From Bacillus sp. N13C7 (GTDB taxonomy: Bacteria; Bacillota; Bacilli; Bacillales; Bacillaceae): a stretch of DNA of 64,000 nt. The stretch covers positions 62,001-126,000 of the forward strand of contig NZ_JALAMO010000018.1 of the NCBI RefSeq assembly GCF_026790065.1. The letters are read 5' to 3'. The notes beneath the pieces are model-generated. The model was not told where the DNA came from. It did no database searches and saw nothing but the letters and a program-made list of their open reading frames with translations. This document shows positions 56,455 to 64,000 of this stretch, in pieces. The translations under genes were made by a program, and so were the position numbers. Numbering within the stretch: position 1 is the first letter of the stretch; the number at the start of each line of letters is the position of its first letter.

Positions 56455-56793
56455 TTACAGCACAATATCAAGCACTTGATCAAGTTTCAGCTTATAAAGC
56501 TGATCTTCGTCTCCTTTTAACCATACTGTTTTTTCAAACTCTTCATACCGGCAGATTTTCCCGGTATAGCAGACAATGTCACCGTCCTGAAAACAGCTGA
56601 CAGTGATATCCTGAGCAAACTCCATCGCGGTGCAAAGCATTTGATTCATCTCCTCCAGCTTATCAGGATCAAGGATCGGCTTTTGAAGCTTCTGTTTATG
56701 GCGTTTTCTCTCAAGCAGGCTTTGTTTATGCTCTGGCAGAAACATCCTGCTCCCTTCCCACAGCAGATTGCCTCTTTTTAAATGGTCGTTCAT
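56455..56793 (-). CDS. yqjX: YqjX, YolD-like protein
   Basis: A 112-residue YolD-family protein (MNDHLKRGNLLWEGSRMFLPEHK and the RKRHKQKLQKPILDPDKLEEMN segment). YolD-like proteins are typically encoded next to Y-family polymerases (for example uvrX-yolD of phage SPbeta) and have been proposed to play a UmuD-like partner role. It overlaps polYB by 4 bases, in keeping with that. Confidence 0.9.
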   Translation of the reverse strand: MNDHLKRGNLLWEGSRMFLPEHKQSLLERKRHKQKLQKPILDPDKLEEMNQMLCTAMEFAQDITVSCFQDGDIVCYTGKICRYEEFEKTVWLKGDEDQLYKLKLDQVLDIVL

Positions 56794-58028
56794 TTATAAT
56801 GCCCTCCTATTTTAGCCGCTCGTTCAAATGCCTGGCCTGCCGCTGTCAGTGACGCCGCCCTGATGATGGCTGTGTCGCCGAACCTGTTTTTAATGCCGTC
56901 CATCACATAGCCGAGACTCATTTTCTTGGCATAATCCTGAAACAAATTGAGCTGCCATATGTCATCAGATGAGAGCTGAGACAAATTGACCCCGAGGCGG
57001 CGGACGGGCTTCCCGTCCCAAAACGCAAGAAACAGCCGGCACACAGCTTCATATACATCCTGTGTAGAATTCGTCGGCTCCGCCAGCTTTACTTGCCGGT
57101 TGAAGCCCGTCGGCCAATCAAAATCAGCCCCCCGGCAGCTCACTGACACCGTCTGCCCCATTACCCCGGCGTTTCGGCTTCGCCTGCACACTTCTTCACT
57201 CAGCTCGAGCAGCACGACTTTGATTTCTTTATCAAAGTGTTCGTAGTCTCTCGGGAGGGTCATTCCATGGCCTATCGCCTTTTGCCCGTCCAGAGATGAA
57301 GTTGACACAGGGGAATAGTCGATCCCGTTCGCTGTCATCCACAGCACGTGGCCGTTAATGCCCCATTTCTTTTTTAAAAGATCGAGCGGAAAAGCTGCAA
57401 GTCCGCCGATCGTGCTGATGCCCATTCGATTTAAATGATGCTTCATGCGGCTCCCAACACCAAACATGCTGCCCACTGGGAGCGGCCACATTTCGTTTTT
57501 CATATTTTCTTTCGTTAAGGTAAAAATACCGTTCTTATTCTTTTTGGCAAAATTGTCACACGCGATTTTGGCTAGCGCTTTATTAGGGCCGATTCCGACC
57601 CGCGCATACACGCCAATCTCCCGCATGATTCTGCCCTGAATGCTTTTCGCGATCTCCTCCGGCGTCCCAAACAGTTTCTGGCTGCCTGTAATGTCCATGA
57701 ACTGTTCGTCGATGGAATACGGCTCCACAAGGTCTGTATATTCCTCTAAAATGGCCGTAATTTGCAGTGACACATCAATATATCGCTGCATGCGGGGCCG
57801 GAGCACAACAGCTTCCGGGCATTTTTCCTGGGCCTCCCACAGCCGTGAAGCATTCACCACACCCGTTTGTTTCGCCAGCGGGCAGGCAGCCAATACTACT
57901 CCGCCCCTTTTTTCAGGGTCACCCGAAACAATGACGGGCTTATTTTTCAAATGTGGATTTTCCGCTTTCTCTACAGATGCATAAAACGATTGCATGTCAA
58001 CGAGAAAAATCACTTTTTCTTTCATCAT
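56790..58028 (-). CDS. polYB: Y-family DNA polymerase PolY2 (PolYB, UvrX-like)
   Basis: A 412-residue translesion DNA polymerase for damage-induced synthesis. The palm has the catalytic Asp11 (VDMQSFYASVE) and Asp107/Glu108 (YSIDEQFMD); the finger region has RGGVVLAACPLAK; a thumb HhH (GSRMKHHLNRMGISTIGGLAAFP) and little-finger domain follow. It resembles UvrX more than DinB. Start is the first of two ATGs after GAGGTG, giving the known 412 residues. Two LexA-like boxes overlap its promoter. Confidence 0.95.
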   Translation of the reverse strand: MMKEKVIFLVDMQSFYASVEKAENPHLKNKPVIVSGDPEKRGGVVLAACPLAKQTGVVNASRLWEAQEKCPEAVVLRPRMQRYIDVSLQITAILEEYTDLVEPYSIDEQFMDITGSQKLFGTPEEIAKSIQGRIMREIGVYARVGIGPNKALAKIACDNFAKKNKNGIFTLTKENMKNEMWPLPVGSMFGVGSRMKHHLNRMGISTIGGLAAFPLDLLKKKWGINGHVLWMTANGIDYSPVSTSSLDGQKAIGHGMTLPRDYEHFDKEIKVVLLELSEEVCRRSRNAGVMGQTVSVSCRGADFDWPTGFNRQVKLAEPTNSTQDVYEAVCRLFLAFWDGKPVRRLGVNLSQLSSDDIWQLNLFQDYAKKMSLGYVMDGIKNRFGDTAIIRAASLTAAGQAFERAAKIGGHYK

Positions 58029-58042
58029 ACACACCTCTAAAA

Positions 58043-58056
58043 AGAACTTATGTTCG
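58043..58056. promoter_or_regulatory. LexA (SOS) box 1, polYB promoter
   Basis: Minus strand CGAACATAAGTTCT matches the B. subtilis SOS box CGAACNNNNGTTCG except at the last base, located between the polYB -10 and its start. Confidence 0.85.
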
Positions 58057-58064
58057 CTTTTTCT

Positions 58065-58070
58065 ATTATA
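58065..58070 (-). promoter_or_regulatory. -10 element of polYB-yqjX
   Basis: TATAAT on the minus strand lies between the two LexA-like boxes; a -35 is not well matched. Confidence 0.6.
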
Positions 58071-58072
58071 TG

Positions 58073-58086
58073 CGAAAATATGTTCG
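58073..58086. promoter_or_regulatory. LexA (SOS) box 2, between polYB and yqzH promoters
   Basis: Plus strand CGAAAATATGTTCG differs from CGAACNNNNGTTCG at one core position. It lies upstream of the polYB -10 and within the candidate yqzH promoter (TATACT near 58092), so LexA could control both directions. Confidence 0.75.
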
Positions 58087-58195
58087 TTTTATACTGGTAA
58101 ATGATTCTTGTCTGACAGAAAATATGATCCAAGGGTGTGAGAAAAGAAAAACATTTAGTAGAATAAAAGCGAATCAGAAAGATAGGAGAATCATG

Positions 58196-58402
58196 ATGGA
58201 GAAATTTGTCGAAAAAATGATGGGACAGGCACTGCGCCAATACGGCCGAAATGTTGCCATAGATCCATTAAGCCCGCATGAAAAACAAAGCCTGAGAGCA
58301 GCCTTAGAAGAAAGACGGAATGAAGAACCCGATGAGGATCTGCATGCGCATATAGAAGATATCATTTATGACTATGTTACAAACCAAGGATTGTTCTCTT
58401 AA
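58196..58402 (+). CDS. yqzH: YqzH, small SOS-regulon protein
   Basis: A 68-residue soluble helical protein (MEKFVEKMMGQALRQYGRN, then PDEDLHAHIEDIIYDYVTNQ). It diverges from polYB over a LexA-like box; YqzH is listed in the LexA regulon of B. subtilis. Of two adjacent ATGs I chose the second, seven bases after AGGAG. Function unknown. Its stop overlaps the stop of a remnant reading the other way. Confidence 0.85.
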   Translation: MEKFVEKMMGQALRQYGRNVAIDPLSPHEKQSLRAALEERRNEEPDEDLHAHIEDIIYDYVTNQGLFS

Positions 58403-58880
58403 ACGCCGGCCATAAAAGACAGAGGTGCAAAGCCAAAGCCCGAATCAGACTGGTCTTTCAGCCGCTTAGGCGGCTTCCCTTCGGATAGCACCGAAGTAAT
58501 AGCGAATAACATCTCAATGTCATACGACAGAAAGGCTCTAACACCTCCTGTTAAGCCGATCCAGAAGCGACGCGGCTTCTTCTTCTGTCTTTTTCATCAG
58601 TAGAAGCCCCTCCTCAGTATAAGGGCACGATAAATCTTGGCCTCGTGCCCGGCTTCCTCGACATGTCCAAAACTCCGCCGATATGGTGAACAGCCTTTCA
58701 TGTTCCAAACTTCCATGGGCTGCCGGATCGCTTAAAACATGCTTTCATTTCATACGGTGCTTTCATCATCAGACATATCGTCATTTTCATCCCGAATGCT
58801 TCAATTTCAACGAGGTTTATTCTGTCACACGGTGCCATCTCACACACCAATCCAGTACAGACATGCTTTAGGTCAACAAT
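58399..58880 (-). pseudogene. Frameshifted remnant of an unidentified gene
   Basis: Three consecutive minus-strand frames each carry protein-like sequence that stops where the next takes over. Frame one (to 58698) includes LKHVCTGLVCEMAPCDRINL and EIEAFGMKMTICLMMKAPYE. Frame two (58745 to 58538) includes GSLEHERLFTISAEFWTCRG and LLMKKTEEEAASLLDRL. Frame three (to 58399) includes GGVRAFLSYDIEMLF and SVLSEGKPPKRLKDQ. Two frameshifts near 58720 and 58555 would rejoin about 155 residues. The stop of frame three overlaps the yqzH stop. I do not recognise the family; the cysteines suggest metal binding or disulfides. Overlapping small hairpins at 58460-58496 could instead be RNA structure. Confidence 0.5.
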
Positions 58881-58899
58881 AAATATTTTGAATTCTCCA

Positions 58900-58928
58900 T
58901 TGGAAAAGGAAATTTTTTCATATATGAT
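58900..58928 (+). promoter_or_regulatory. Sigma-A-type promoter of yqjV
   Basis: TTGGAA (58900-58905) and TATGAT (58923-58928) with 17-base spacing, 36 bases upstream of the yqjV start. Confidence 0.65.
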
Positions 58929-58964
58929 AGAAAAAGATCTTACATACAGGAGAGAATACGATTT

Positions 58965-60197
58965 ATGAAGAAATGGAAAGATATTCACCCGATCAGCTGG
59001 ACAATTATCATCGGAACCATTTTCGGCAGAATGGCAACATCAATGAGCATTCCTTTTTTAGCAATTTATTTAACAGCCGTCCAAGGCACATCAGCTTCCT
59101 ATGCAGGGCTTGTCATTGCTGCAAGCTCATCGGTCGGCATCCTTGCAAGCTTTTACGGCGGATATATCTCGGACAAATTCGGCAGAAAAAACATGATGCT
59201 TGTGTCCATTTTCGGCTGGATGCTGGTATTTGCAGGCTTTGCGGCGGCATCCCATCTCTGGGTATTTTTTGTGGTAAACGCATTAAACGGTCTTTGCAAA
59301 TCACTGTTTGAGCCCGCTTCAAAGGCCCTGCTGTCTGATATGACAGAAGAAAAAACGAGACTGCTTGTTTTTAATTTGCGCTATGCAGCTATTAATATCG
59401 GCGTTGTCTTCGGACCGGTGCTTGGCCTGTATTTCGGCTCGTCGCAATCAACCGCACCCTTTTTAGTGCCGGCAGTCATTTACGGATTATACGGACTTGT
59501 GCTTGCCTTCCAATTTAAAAAACATCCATCCTCATCAGCAGCAGGCCCATCCCGAAATATGAACATGCGGGAAGCGTTTATGGTGACGCGAAAGGATCAT
59601 CTTTTTACCATTGCTTTGGTCGGCATTACGCTATGCACCTTCGGCTACTCACAATTCAGTTCCACATTCCCGCAGTACATGGCGCAGAACCCCTTGATCA
59701 GCAATGGTACGAAGCTGTATGGGTTGATGCTGACACTAAACGCAATCGTTGTGTTGGCGACGCAATTTCCCATCGTCCATTATGCAAAACGTTTTTCGCC
59801 GCTTTGCTCCCTGATGCTTGGTAATGTGATGGTTAGTATCAGCATGGCCATTTTCATCATATCACACGGTGTTTCGTCACTTGTGATGATTGTCGTTACA
59901 TTTACAATCGGCGAAGTGCTTTTATTCTCTATGATGGATTTGTTTGTAGACCAAATTGCAAAACCGGGATTAAAAGGCACTTATTTCGGGGCAATCGGTT
60001 TTTCACAGCTTGGAAACGTCATCGGCCCCTGGATTGGGGGCTTATGTCTAGACCTATTTGGCGCTGGCCAGCCGATTTTTATTTTTTCTGTCCTGAGCGG
60101 CATCACCCTGCTCGGCCTGCCATTTTTAGCGTTCGCCTATCGGCAGATGAAAACAGACATGATAAAACACCGATCTGGACTGGAAAAACCGCTTTAA
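58965..60197 (+). CDS. yqjV: MFS efflux transporter YqjV
   Basis: A 410-residue transporter with 12 predicted spans of the major facilitator superfamily, drug:H+ antiporter type. Motif A, GGYISDKFGRKNMML, is at about residues 65-79 after the second span. Substrate unknown. The ATG follows a GGAGAG site. Monocistronic or with yqjU, separated by a hairpin with no T-run. Confidence 0.92.
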   Translation: MKKWKDIHPISWTIIIGTIFGRMATSMSIPFLAIYLTAVQGTSASYAGLVIAASSSVGILASFYGGYISDKFGRKNMMLVSIFGWMLVFAGFAAASHLWVFFVVNALNGLCKSLFEPASKALLSDMTEEKTRLLVFNLRYAAINIGVVFGPVLGLYFGSSQSTAPFLVPAVIYGLYGLVLAFQFKKHPSSSAAGPSRNMNMREAFMVTRKDHLFTIALVGITLCTFGYSQFSSTFPQYMAQNPLISNGTKLYGLMLTLNAIVVLATQFPIVHYAKRFSPLCSLMLGNVMVSISMAIFIISHGVSSLVMIVVTFTIGEVLLFSMMDLFVDQIAKPGLKGTYFGAIGFSQLGNVIGPWIGGLCLDLFGAGQPIFIFSVLSGITLLGLPFLAFAYRQMKTDMIKHRSGLEKPL

Positions 60198-60206
60198 ACA
60201 AATAAA

Positions 60207-60229
60207 CGGGAGAGACAAATTCTCTCCCG
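60207..60229. terminator. Hairpin between yqjV and yqjU
   Basis: CGGGAGAGA and TCTCTCCCG form a 9-bp stem with a 5-base loop. No T-run follows on the plus strand, so it may be a weak terminator or an RNA stabiliser for the yqjV transcript. Confidence 0.55.
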
Positions 60230-60248
60230 CAAAAATGAGGTGAAGAAC

Positions 60249-60407
60249 ATGAATATAGGCGATGTGATGTTTCAGCTTATTGTGTTTATCATGTTTGCGG
60301 CTGTCATCTTTGCAGCTGTTTTAGGCTTCAAAGATGTGAAGAACCGAAAAGCACAGCTGGATCGCATGGAGAAAAAGCTTAACAGCCTGTCCGAAGATCA
60401 CGATTAA
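60249..60407 (+). CDS. yqjU: YqjU, 52-residue single-span membrane protein
   Basis: A short protein with one hydrophobic segment (FQLIVFIMFAAVIFAAVLGF, residues about 8-27) and a charged C-terminal tail (KNRKAQLDRMEKKLNSLSED) that may form a coiled coil. ATG follows GAGGTGAAGA. The layout resembles DUF4083-type proteins. By gene order (yqjV-yqjU-yqjT) I assign the symbol. Its TAA overlaps the yqjT stop on the opposite strand (TTAA). Confidence 0.75.
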   Translation: MNIGDVMFQLIVFIMFAAVIFAAVLGFKDVKNRKAQLDRMEKKLNSLSEDHD

Positions 60408-60790
60408 CGGCTTGGAGCAACGAGTTCTACCTTAATCCGGTCAGGATCCTCACAATAAACTGCATAATGCCCGTCTCCTCCTGCAAAAGGATGACGGTCT
60501 CGGTACAACACACGATAGCCTTTTGCCGTCAGTTTTTCGGTCATCAGATCGACTTGAAGCTTGGATTCAGCATGAAATGCAAGATGATTCAGCCCGACAC
60601 GGCATCTATGATATTCAGGCTCTAGAAATTGCTCTTTTGCCTGCACAATCACAAGGTAAAAACGATCTTTCTTCCAGCTGAGGCCTGAGCTCCATTTTTG
60701 ATACTCTTTATAGCCAAGTTCTGTTAAGAACCATCCCCAAAATCGCCCAGACGCTTCCAAATCAGAGACATACAGTTCAATATGATGCAC
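60404..60790 (-). CDS. yqjT: Glyoxalase/VOC-family protein YqjT
   Basis: A 128-residue vicinal-oxygen-chelate fold protein, with metal-ligand candidates His3 (MHHIELYVSD), the His in GLNHLAFHAE and Glu/Asp in DPDRIKVELV near the C terminus. Substrate unknown; relatives include glyoxalase I, dioxygenases and fosfomycin-resistance enzymes. It lies 4 bases after coaA and is likely cotranscribed with it. Convergent with yqjU. Confidence 0.9.
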   Translation of the reverse strand: MHHIELYVSDLEASGRFWGWFLTELGYKEYQKWSSGLSWKKDRFYLVIVQAKEQFLEPEYHRCRVGLNHLAFHAESKLQVDLMTEKLTAKGYRVLYRDRHPFAGGDGHYAVYCEDPDRIKVELVAPSR

Positions 60791-60794
60791 GATA

Positions 60795-61754
60795 TTACAC
60801 CCGCCTTACCAACACTTCTTCAACCTTATGCCCGTCTCCCTTGCGCAAAATGAGATCTGACCTGAATTTAGTCGGCAAGATATTTTCATATAAATTCGGC
60901 CGGTTGACACTCTCCCAAATCGAGGCTGCCATCTCGTCAGCCTCCTGATCGGACAAGTCTTTAAATTTATGAAAGTATGAATCAGGATTTTGAAAAGCAG
61001 TTTCCCGAAGCAGGCGAAAACGCTCTAAATACCAGGTGAAAATCCGGCTTTCATCCGCATCCACATAAATCGAAAAATCAAAGAAATCGGACACAAAAAT
61101 ACGCGGATTTTCCCGGTCATCCTCCAAAGTGGGGGACTGAAGGACATTTATGCCTTCAATAATCACAATATCCGCCTGTTCAACCACCTCGAACACACCT
61201 TCCTCGCGGTCATAGGTTAGATGGGAATACACCGGGGCCTTTACTCTGTCTTTTCCTGATTTTAAGTCATTCAAAAATTCGAGAAGCGCCTTTACGTCAT
61301 AGCTTTCGGGAAACCCTTTTCTTGACATCATGTTTTTCTTTTTCAGCTCGGCTGTAGGAAATAAAAAACCATCTGTCGTGATAAGGCTCACTTTAGGGCG
61401 ATCCGGCAAACGCGAAAGCAACTTCTGCAATATCCGCGCCGTCGTGCTTTTTCCGACTGCCACACTGCCGGCGATGCCGATAATAAACGGAATTTTGGCT
61501 GAATGAGGGTGCTTCAAAAAAACATTGACATGCTTATTGCGTTCAGCAGCAGACTTCACATGCAAATGAAGCAGGCGAACAAGCGGTATATAGATGGTTT
61601 CCACTTCTTCAACAGATAGATAATCATTCAGCCCTTCCACAGCTTTTGCCTCTTCTTCAGATACAGCAATCGACAAATGTCCCCCAAAACCGGACCAAGA
61701 CTCCCGATTGTGCTTTGTATATAAAGTATGTAAGTTAAGCTCTTTATTGTTCAC
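60795..61754 (-). CDS. coaA: Type I pantothenate kinase CoaA
   Basis: Phosphorylates pantothenate, the first and usually rate-limiting step of coenzyme A synthesis. The 319-residue P-loop kinase has Walker A GSVAVGKS at 96-103, the TTDGFL motif, and the RKGFPESYD and LQSP blocks of type I enzymes. B. subtilis also has a type III enzyme (CoaX) elsewhere. Starts after a 71-base gap from dsdA, which may hold its promoter. Confidence 0.96.
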   Translation of the reverse strand: MNNKELNLHTLYTKHNRESWSGFGGHLSIAVSEEEAKAVEGLNDYLSVEEVETIYIPLVRLLHLHVKSAAERNKHVNVFLKHPHSAKIPFIIGIAGSVAVGKSTTARILQKLLSRLPDRPKVSLITTDGFLFPTAELKKKNMMSRKGFPESYDVKALLEFLNDLKSGKDRVKAPVYSHLTYDREEGVFEVVEQADIVIIEGINVLQSPTLEDDRENPRIFVSDFFDFSIYVDADESRIFTWYLERFRLLRETAFQNPDSYFHKFKDLSDQEADEMAASIWESVNRPNLYENILPTKFRSDLILRKGDGHKVEEVLVRRV

Positions 61755-61825
61755 TGTTTACACCTGACTCTCTGTAGGTTAAAACCCTTACAAAGATTGT
61801 AACGGAAAACCTTTTCACTGTCTGC

Positions 61826-63172
61826 TTATTTTTTCATTTCGTTTTCCAGCAAACCCGCACCAATTCGGTTATACGCGGCCATTTCTTCTTTTGGAACCAT
61901 GCTTCCTCCCGTTCCCCAGACGACATGTACGGCATGTTTCATATTATATTTCTGGCTAAAGCGCCTTCCCTCTTCTGTCGAAAAAAGCTGAACTGGCCCG
62001 AACATGCCAGCAAGAGCAGAGGGCTCTAAATATTTATTTTCAGATACAGCCAGCATATGAAGCAAAGTATAAAGCGTATTGTCCTCTACTGTATAACAGC
62101 CGCTCAGAAGCGGTTCCATCAGCTTGCCGACAAATCCTGACGGCCGCCCTACAGCAAGCCCGTCCGCAGCCGTCCGATTATCCAGGCCGATATCCTGGAC
62201 AGAAATCTTCTCGTGCAGACCTGAATAAAGCCCTAGCAGCATACACGGCGAATGAGTCGGCTCCGCGAAAAACACATGAACATATTCTCCATATAAAAGC
62301 TTCAGCCCGAATGCCACACCACCCGGCCCTCCGCCGACACCGCACGGCAGATACACAAACAGCGGCGTCTCAAGACTTGGTTGTATATTCAAACAGTCAA
62401 GCTGGTTTTTTAATCGGCTTGCGGCAACAGCATATCCTACAAATAGCTGACGGGAATGTTCATCATCAATGAAATAACAGAATGGATCTTGTTCCGCCTG
62501 CCGTCTCCCCTCTTTCACCGCTTCACTGTAATCTGATTCATACTCCATGACAGTGACACCTTTTTGGCGAAGGAGATCCTTTTTCCACTGCTTCGCATCG
62601 GCGGACATATGCACTGTCACACGAAACCCGAGTGTGGCACCGATGATGCCGATGCTTAATCCAAGATTTCCTGTTGAGCCGACAGCAATCGAATAACGGG
62701 AGAAAAACGCGGCAAACCGCTCTTCATGTAAGATGCGGTAATCATCGGTTTCCTGAAGCATTCCTTCTTGAAGCGCAAGCTTTTCTGCATGCTTCAATAC
62801 TTCATAAATCCCGCCCCGCGCTTTAATTGACCCTGAAATCGGAAGCTCATGGTCGCCCTTTAAAAGCCATCTTCCCGGAAATGGCTGCTGATATGCCGCT
62901 TCCAGCTTTTCTTTCATATGCTGCATTTCAAAAAGTGGAGACTCAATCATTCCTTCAGCATCTTTCGTCTCAGGAAACACCTCGGCAATGTAAGGAGCAA
63001 ACCGGCGCAGCCTTTTTTCCGCCTCTGCTATCTCTCTTTCCCACTCCTCTGCGTCGAATAACGTGCCGTCTTCCTTGCCCGGATTTGCCCAGAATACAGG
63101 CTCTGCATGAATCAGCTTCTGAATAAACGGATCTTTCAGCAGAACATGAAAGGCGTCAGAATTAATTGCCAT
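61826..63172 (-). CDS. dsdA: D-serine ammonia-lyase DsdA
   Basis: Converts D-serine to pyruvate and ammonia using pyridoxal phosphate, detoxifying D-serine. The 448-residue fold type II enzyme has the PLP lysine Lys117 in [12 protein letters not shown], the [10 protein letters not shown] motif, and the glycine loop [15 protein letters not shown] chose the ATG at 63172, which gives the family length and has GGAAGGGAG about ten bases upstream; the frame is open 16 codons further. It lies 78 bases after yqjQ on the same strand. Confidence 0.93.
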   Translation of the reverse strand: MAINSDAFHVLLKDPFIQKLIHAEPVFWANPGKEDGTLFDAEEWEREIAEAEKRLRRFAPYIAEVFPETKDAEGMIESPLFEMQHMKEKLEAAYQQPFPGRWLLKGDHELPISGSIKARGGIYEVLKHAEKLALQEGMLQETDDYRILHEERFAAFFSRYSIAVGSTGNLGLSIGIIGATLGFRVTVHMSADAKQWKKDLLRQKGVTVMEYESDYSEAVKEGRRQAEQDPFCYFIDDEHSRQLFVGYAVAASRLKNQLDCLNIQPSLETPLFVYLPCGVGGGPGGVAFGLKLLYGEYVHVFFAEPTHSPCMLLGLYSGLHEKISVQDIGLDNRTAADGLAVGRPSGFVGKLMEPLLSGCYTVEDNTLYTLLHMLAVSENKYLEPSALAGMFGPVQLFSTEEGRRFSQKYNMKHAVHVVWGTGGSMVPKEEMAAYNRIGAGLLENEMKK

Positions 63173-63250
63173 CCAATGATTTCTCCCTTCCTCTATAAAA
63201 ACGGCTTGTAAGCATGCCAATAAGACATCTCGCCACAGACAGTTCCATCG

Positions 63251-64000
63251 TTATTTTTTCGTGAGCGCGCGTCCCGCCAGCTTTTCAACGAGAGCTGGAA
63301 ACAGCTGATACAGCTTAGTCCCTGCATTCATTAAACGCGGAAGATTGATCTCCCGTTTGTTCTTGAAAATAGCAGCTGTAATTTGAGCTGCTACGTCATC
63401 AGGATCAAGCATCCAACGGCTTACATTTTTGACGTAGTCCCCGCCTTTATCAGCAATCGAAAAAAAGTCCGTCTGAATCGGCCCCGGGTTGACTGTTGTT
63501 ACATAAATGCCGCTTCCCGCCAGCTCCATCCGCAAAGCGTTAGAATAACCGAGCACAGCATGTTTTGTCGCAGAATAAAGGCTCGACTTCGGTGTTGCAA
63601 TTTTTCCCGCTTGAGAGGCGATATTAATAATATGGCCTTTTTTTTGCTCAAGCATATGCGGCAGCACCGCTTTAGTACAGGCGATCAGGCCAAAGACATT
63701 CACGTCAAACATCGCTTTCATGTCATCTAGAGACGAGTCTAAAACCGTTTCAAATATCCCGAAGCCCGCATTGTTGATCAGTACATCAACCGAGCCGATC
63801 TGATCGCGGACACGGGCTACGTCCTCTAGCCGGCCAACATCCAGAGGAAATATCTCACACTGTCCGCTCCATTCCTCGATGATTTTCCTTTTGATTTCTA
63901 TTAAACGCTCCTCACGTCTTGCCGAAAGCAGGACATGAGCTCCTTCAGCAGCGCATAAATATGCGATTCTTTCACCGAGCCCTCCCGAAGCGCCGGTTAT
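63251..64000 (-). CDS. yqjQ: Short-chain dehydrogenase YqjQ (N terminus outside window)
   Basis: 250 codons of a short-chain dehydrogenase/reductase; about ten N-terminal residues lie beyond the edge. The frame enters with [12 protein letters not shown] (the TGxxxGxG cofactor loop), then NNAG, and the catalytic Ser of [15 protein letters not shown] with YSATK. The PGPIQTDF segment follows. Substrate unknown. An internal Met at 63721 is not the start because the Rossmann motif lies upstream of it in frame. Confidence 0.93.
   Translation of the reverse strand: MTGASGGLGERIAYLCAAEGAHVLLSARREERLIEIKRKIIEEWSGQCEIFPLDVGRLEDVARVRDQIGSVDVLINNAGFGIFETVLDSSLDDMKAMFDVNVFGLIACTKAVLPHMLEQKKGHIINIASQAGKIATPKSSLYSATKHAVLGYSNALRMELAGSGIYVTTVNPGPIQTDFFSIADKGGDYVKNVSRWMLDPDDVAAQITAAIFKNKREINLPRLMNAGTKLYQLFPALVEKLAGRALTKK

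Noticed and set aside
58458-58496. Tandem hairpins after yqzH as a terminator or small RNA
   Set aside because: Perfect 6-bp stems exist (AGCCGC/GCGGCT and CTTCGG/CCGAAG), but no T-run follows and the sequence reads as protein on the minus strand, so I treat it as part of the remnant.
63251-63721. yqjQ starting at the Met at 63721
   Set aside because: The same frame continues upstream to the window edge and carries the Rossmann TGxxxGxG loop and NNAG motif, so the true start is outside the window.

Overview
The window looks like chromosomal core from a member of the Bacillus subtilis group. The evidence is the AT-leaning low-GC base composition, strong GGAGG ribosome sites, frequent TTG/GTG starts, a complete set of endospore genes (spoIIA, spoVA, spoIIM, spmAB, dacB, dacF), and proteins that I recognise almost residue for residue as B. 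subtilis products (ResABCDE, RibDEAHT, SipS, LysA, SigF, Fur, AnsRAB, MciZ). Scattered substitutions relative to the 168 sequences I remember suggest a close relative or another strain; species assignment is inference. No rRNA, tRNA, prophage, insertion sequence or CRISPR array is visible. Most genes lie on the minus strand.

Layout. 1-3.3 kb: ypbE (cut by the window edge), ypbD, the RecQ-like helicase recS and its overlapping partner ypbB. 3.4-7.4 kb: ferredoxin fer, the riboflavin importer ribU behind an FMN riboswitch, serA and aroC. 7.4-9.1 kb: the autoregulated ECF sigma factor sigX with its anti-sigma factor rsiX. 9.2-16 kb: the res operon (thiol-disulfide protein ResA, cytochrome c maturation proteins ResB/ResC, two-component pair ResD/ResE) behind rluB. 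16.1-18.4 kb: the sporulation cortex operon dacB-spmA-spmB. 18.5-21.2 kb: ypuI, the condensin subunits scpA/scpB, and ypuF. 21.2-25.4 kb: the riboflavin operon ribD-ribE-ribAB-ribH-ribT behind a second FMN riboswitch. 25.5-29.1 kb: ypuD, sipS, a zinc-ribbon protein in a decayed neighbourhood, ppiB and ypuA (ECF-type promoter). 29.2-38.5 kb: lysA, the seven-gene spoVA operon, the spoIIA operon (spoIIAA-spoIIAB-sigF) and dacF. 38.6-43.6 kb: nucleoside catabolism (drm-pupG), xerD, yqzK, fur with a PerR box, spoIIM, yqkK. 43.7-49.6 kb: malate and asparagine use (mleN-mleA, ansA-ansB) with the ansR repressor. 49.6-58.4 kb: DNA and nucleotide maintenance (EndoQ-like yqxK, nudF), the tiny FtsZ inhibitor mciZ, yqkF-E-D-C-B-A, yqjZ-Y, and the SOS-type cassette polYB-yqjX diverging from yqzH over two LexA-like boxes. 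58.4-58.9 kb: a frameshifted, unidentified coding remnant. 59-64 kb: yqjV, yqjU, yqjT, coaA, dsdA and the start-truncated yqjQ.

Working together. Two FMN sensors join riboflavin synthesis to uptake. The sporulation genes cover most of the programme: SpoIIAB holds SigF until SpoIIAA releases it; SpoIIM supports engulfment; DacB/SpmA/SpmB and DacF shape the cortex; SpoVA loads dipicolinate. Regulatory sequences readable by eye include ECF promoters for sigX and ypuA, sigma-E-type promoters for dacB and spoIIM, a sigma-G-type promoter for spoVA, a sigma-H-type promoter for spoIIA, a PerR box at fur, LexA boxes at polYB/yqzH and a cre-like site at mleN. I see no convincing wholly new system. The least explained items are the two decayed regions, two perfect inverted repeats upstream of resA and fer, and the YolD-like/Y-polymerase cassette.
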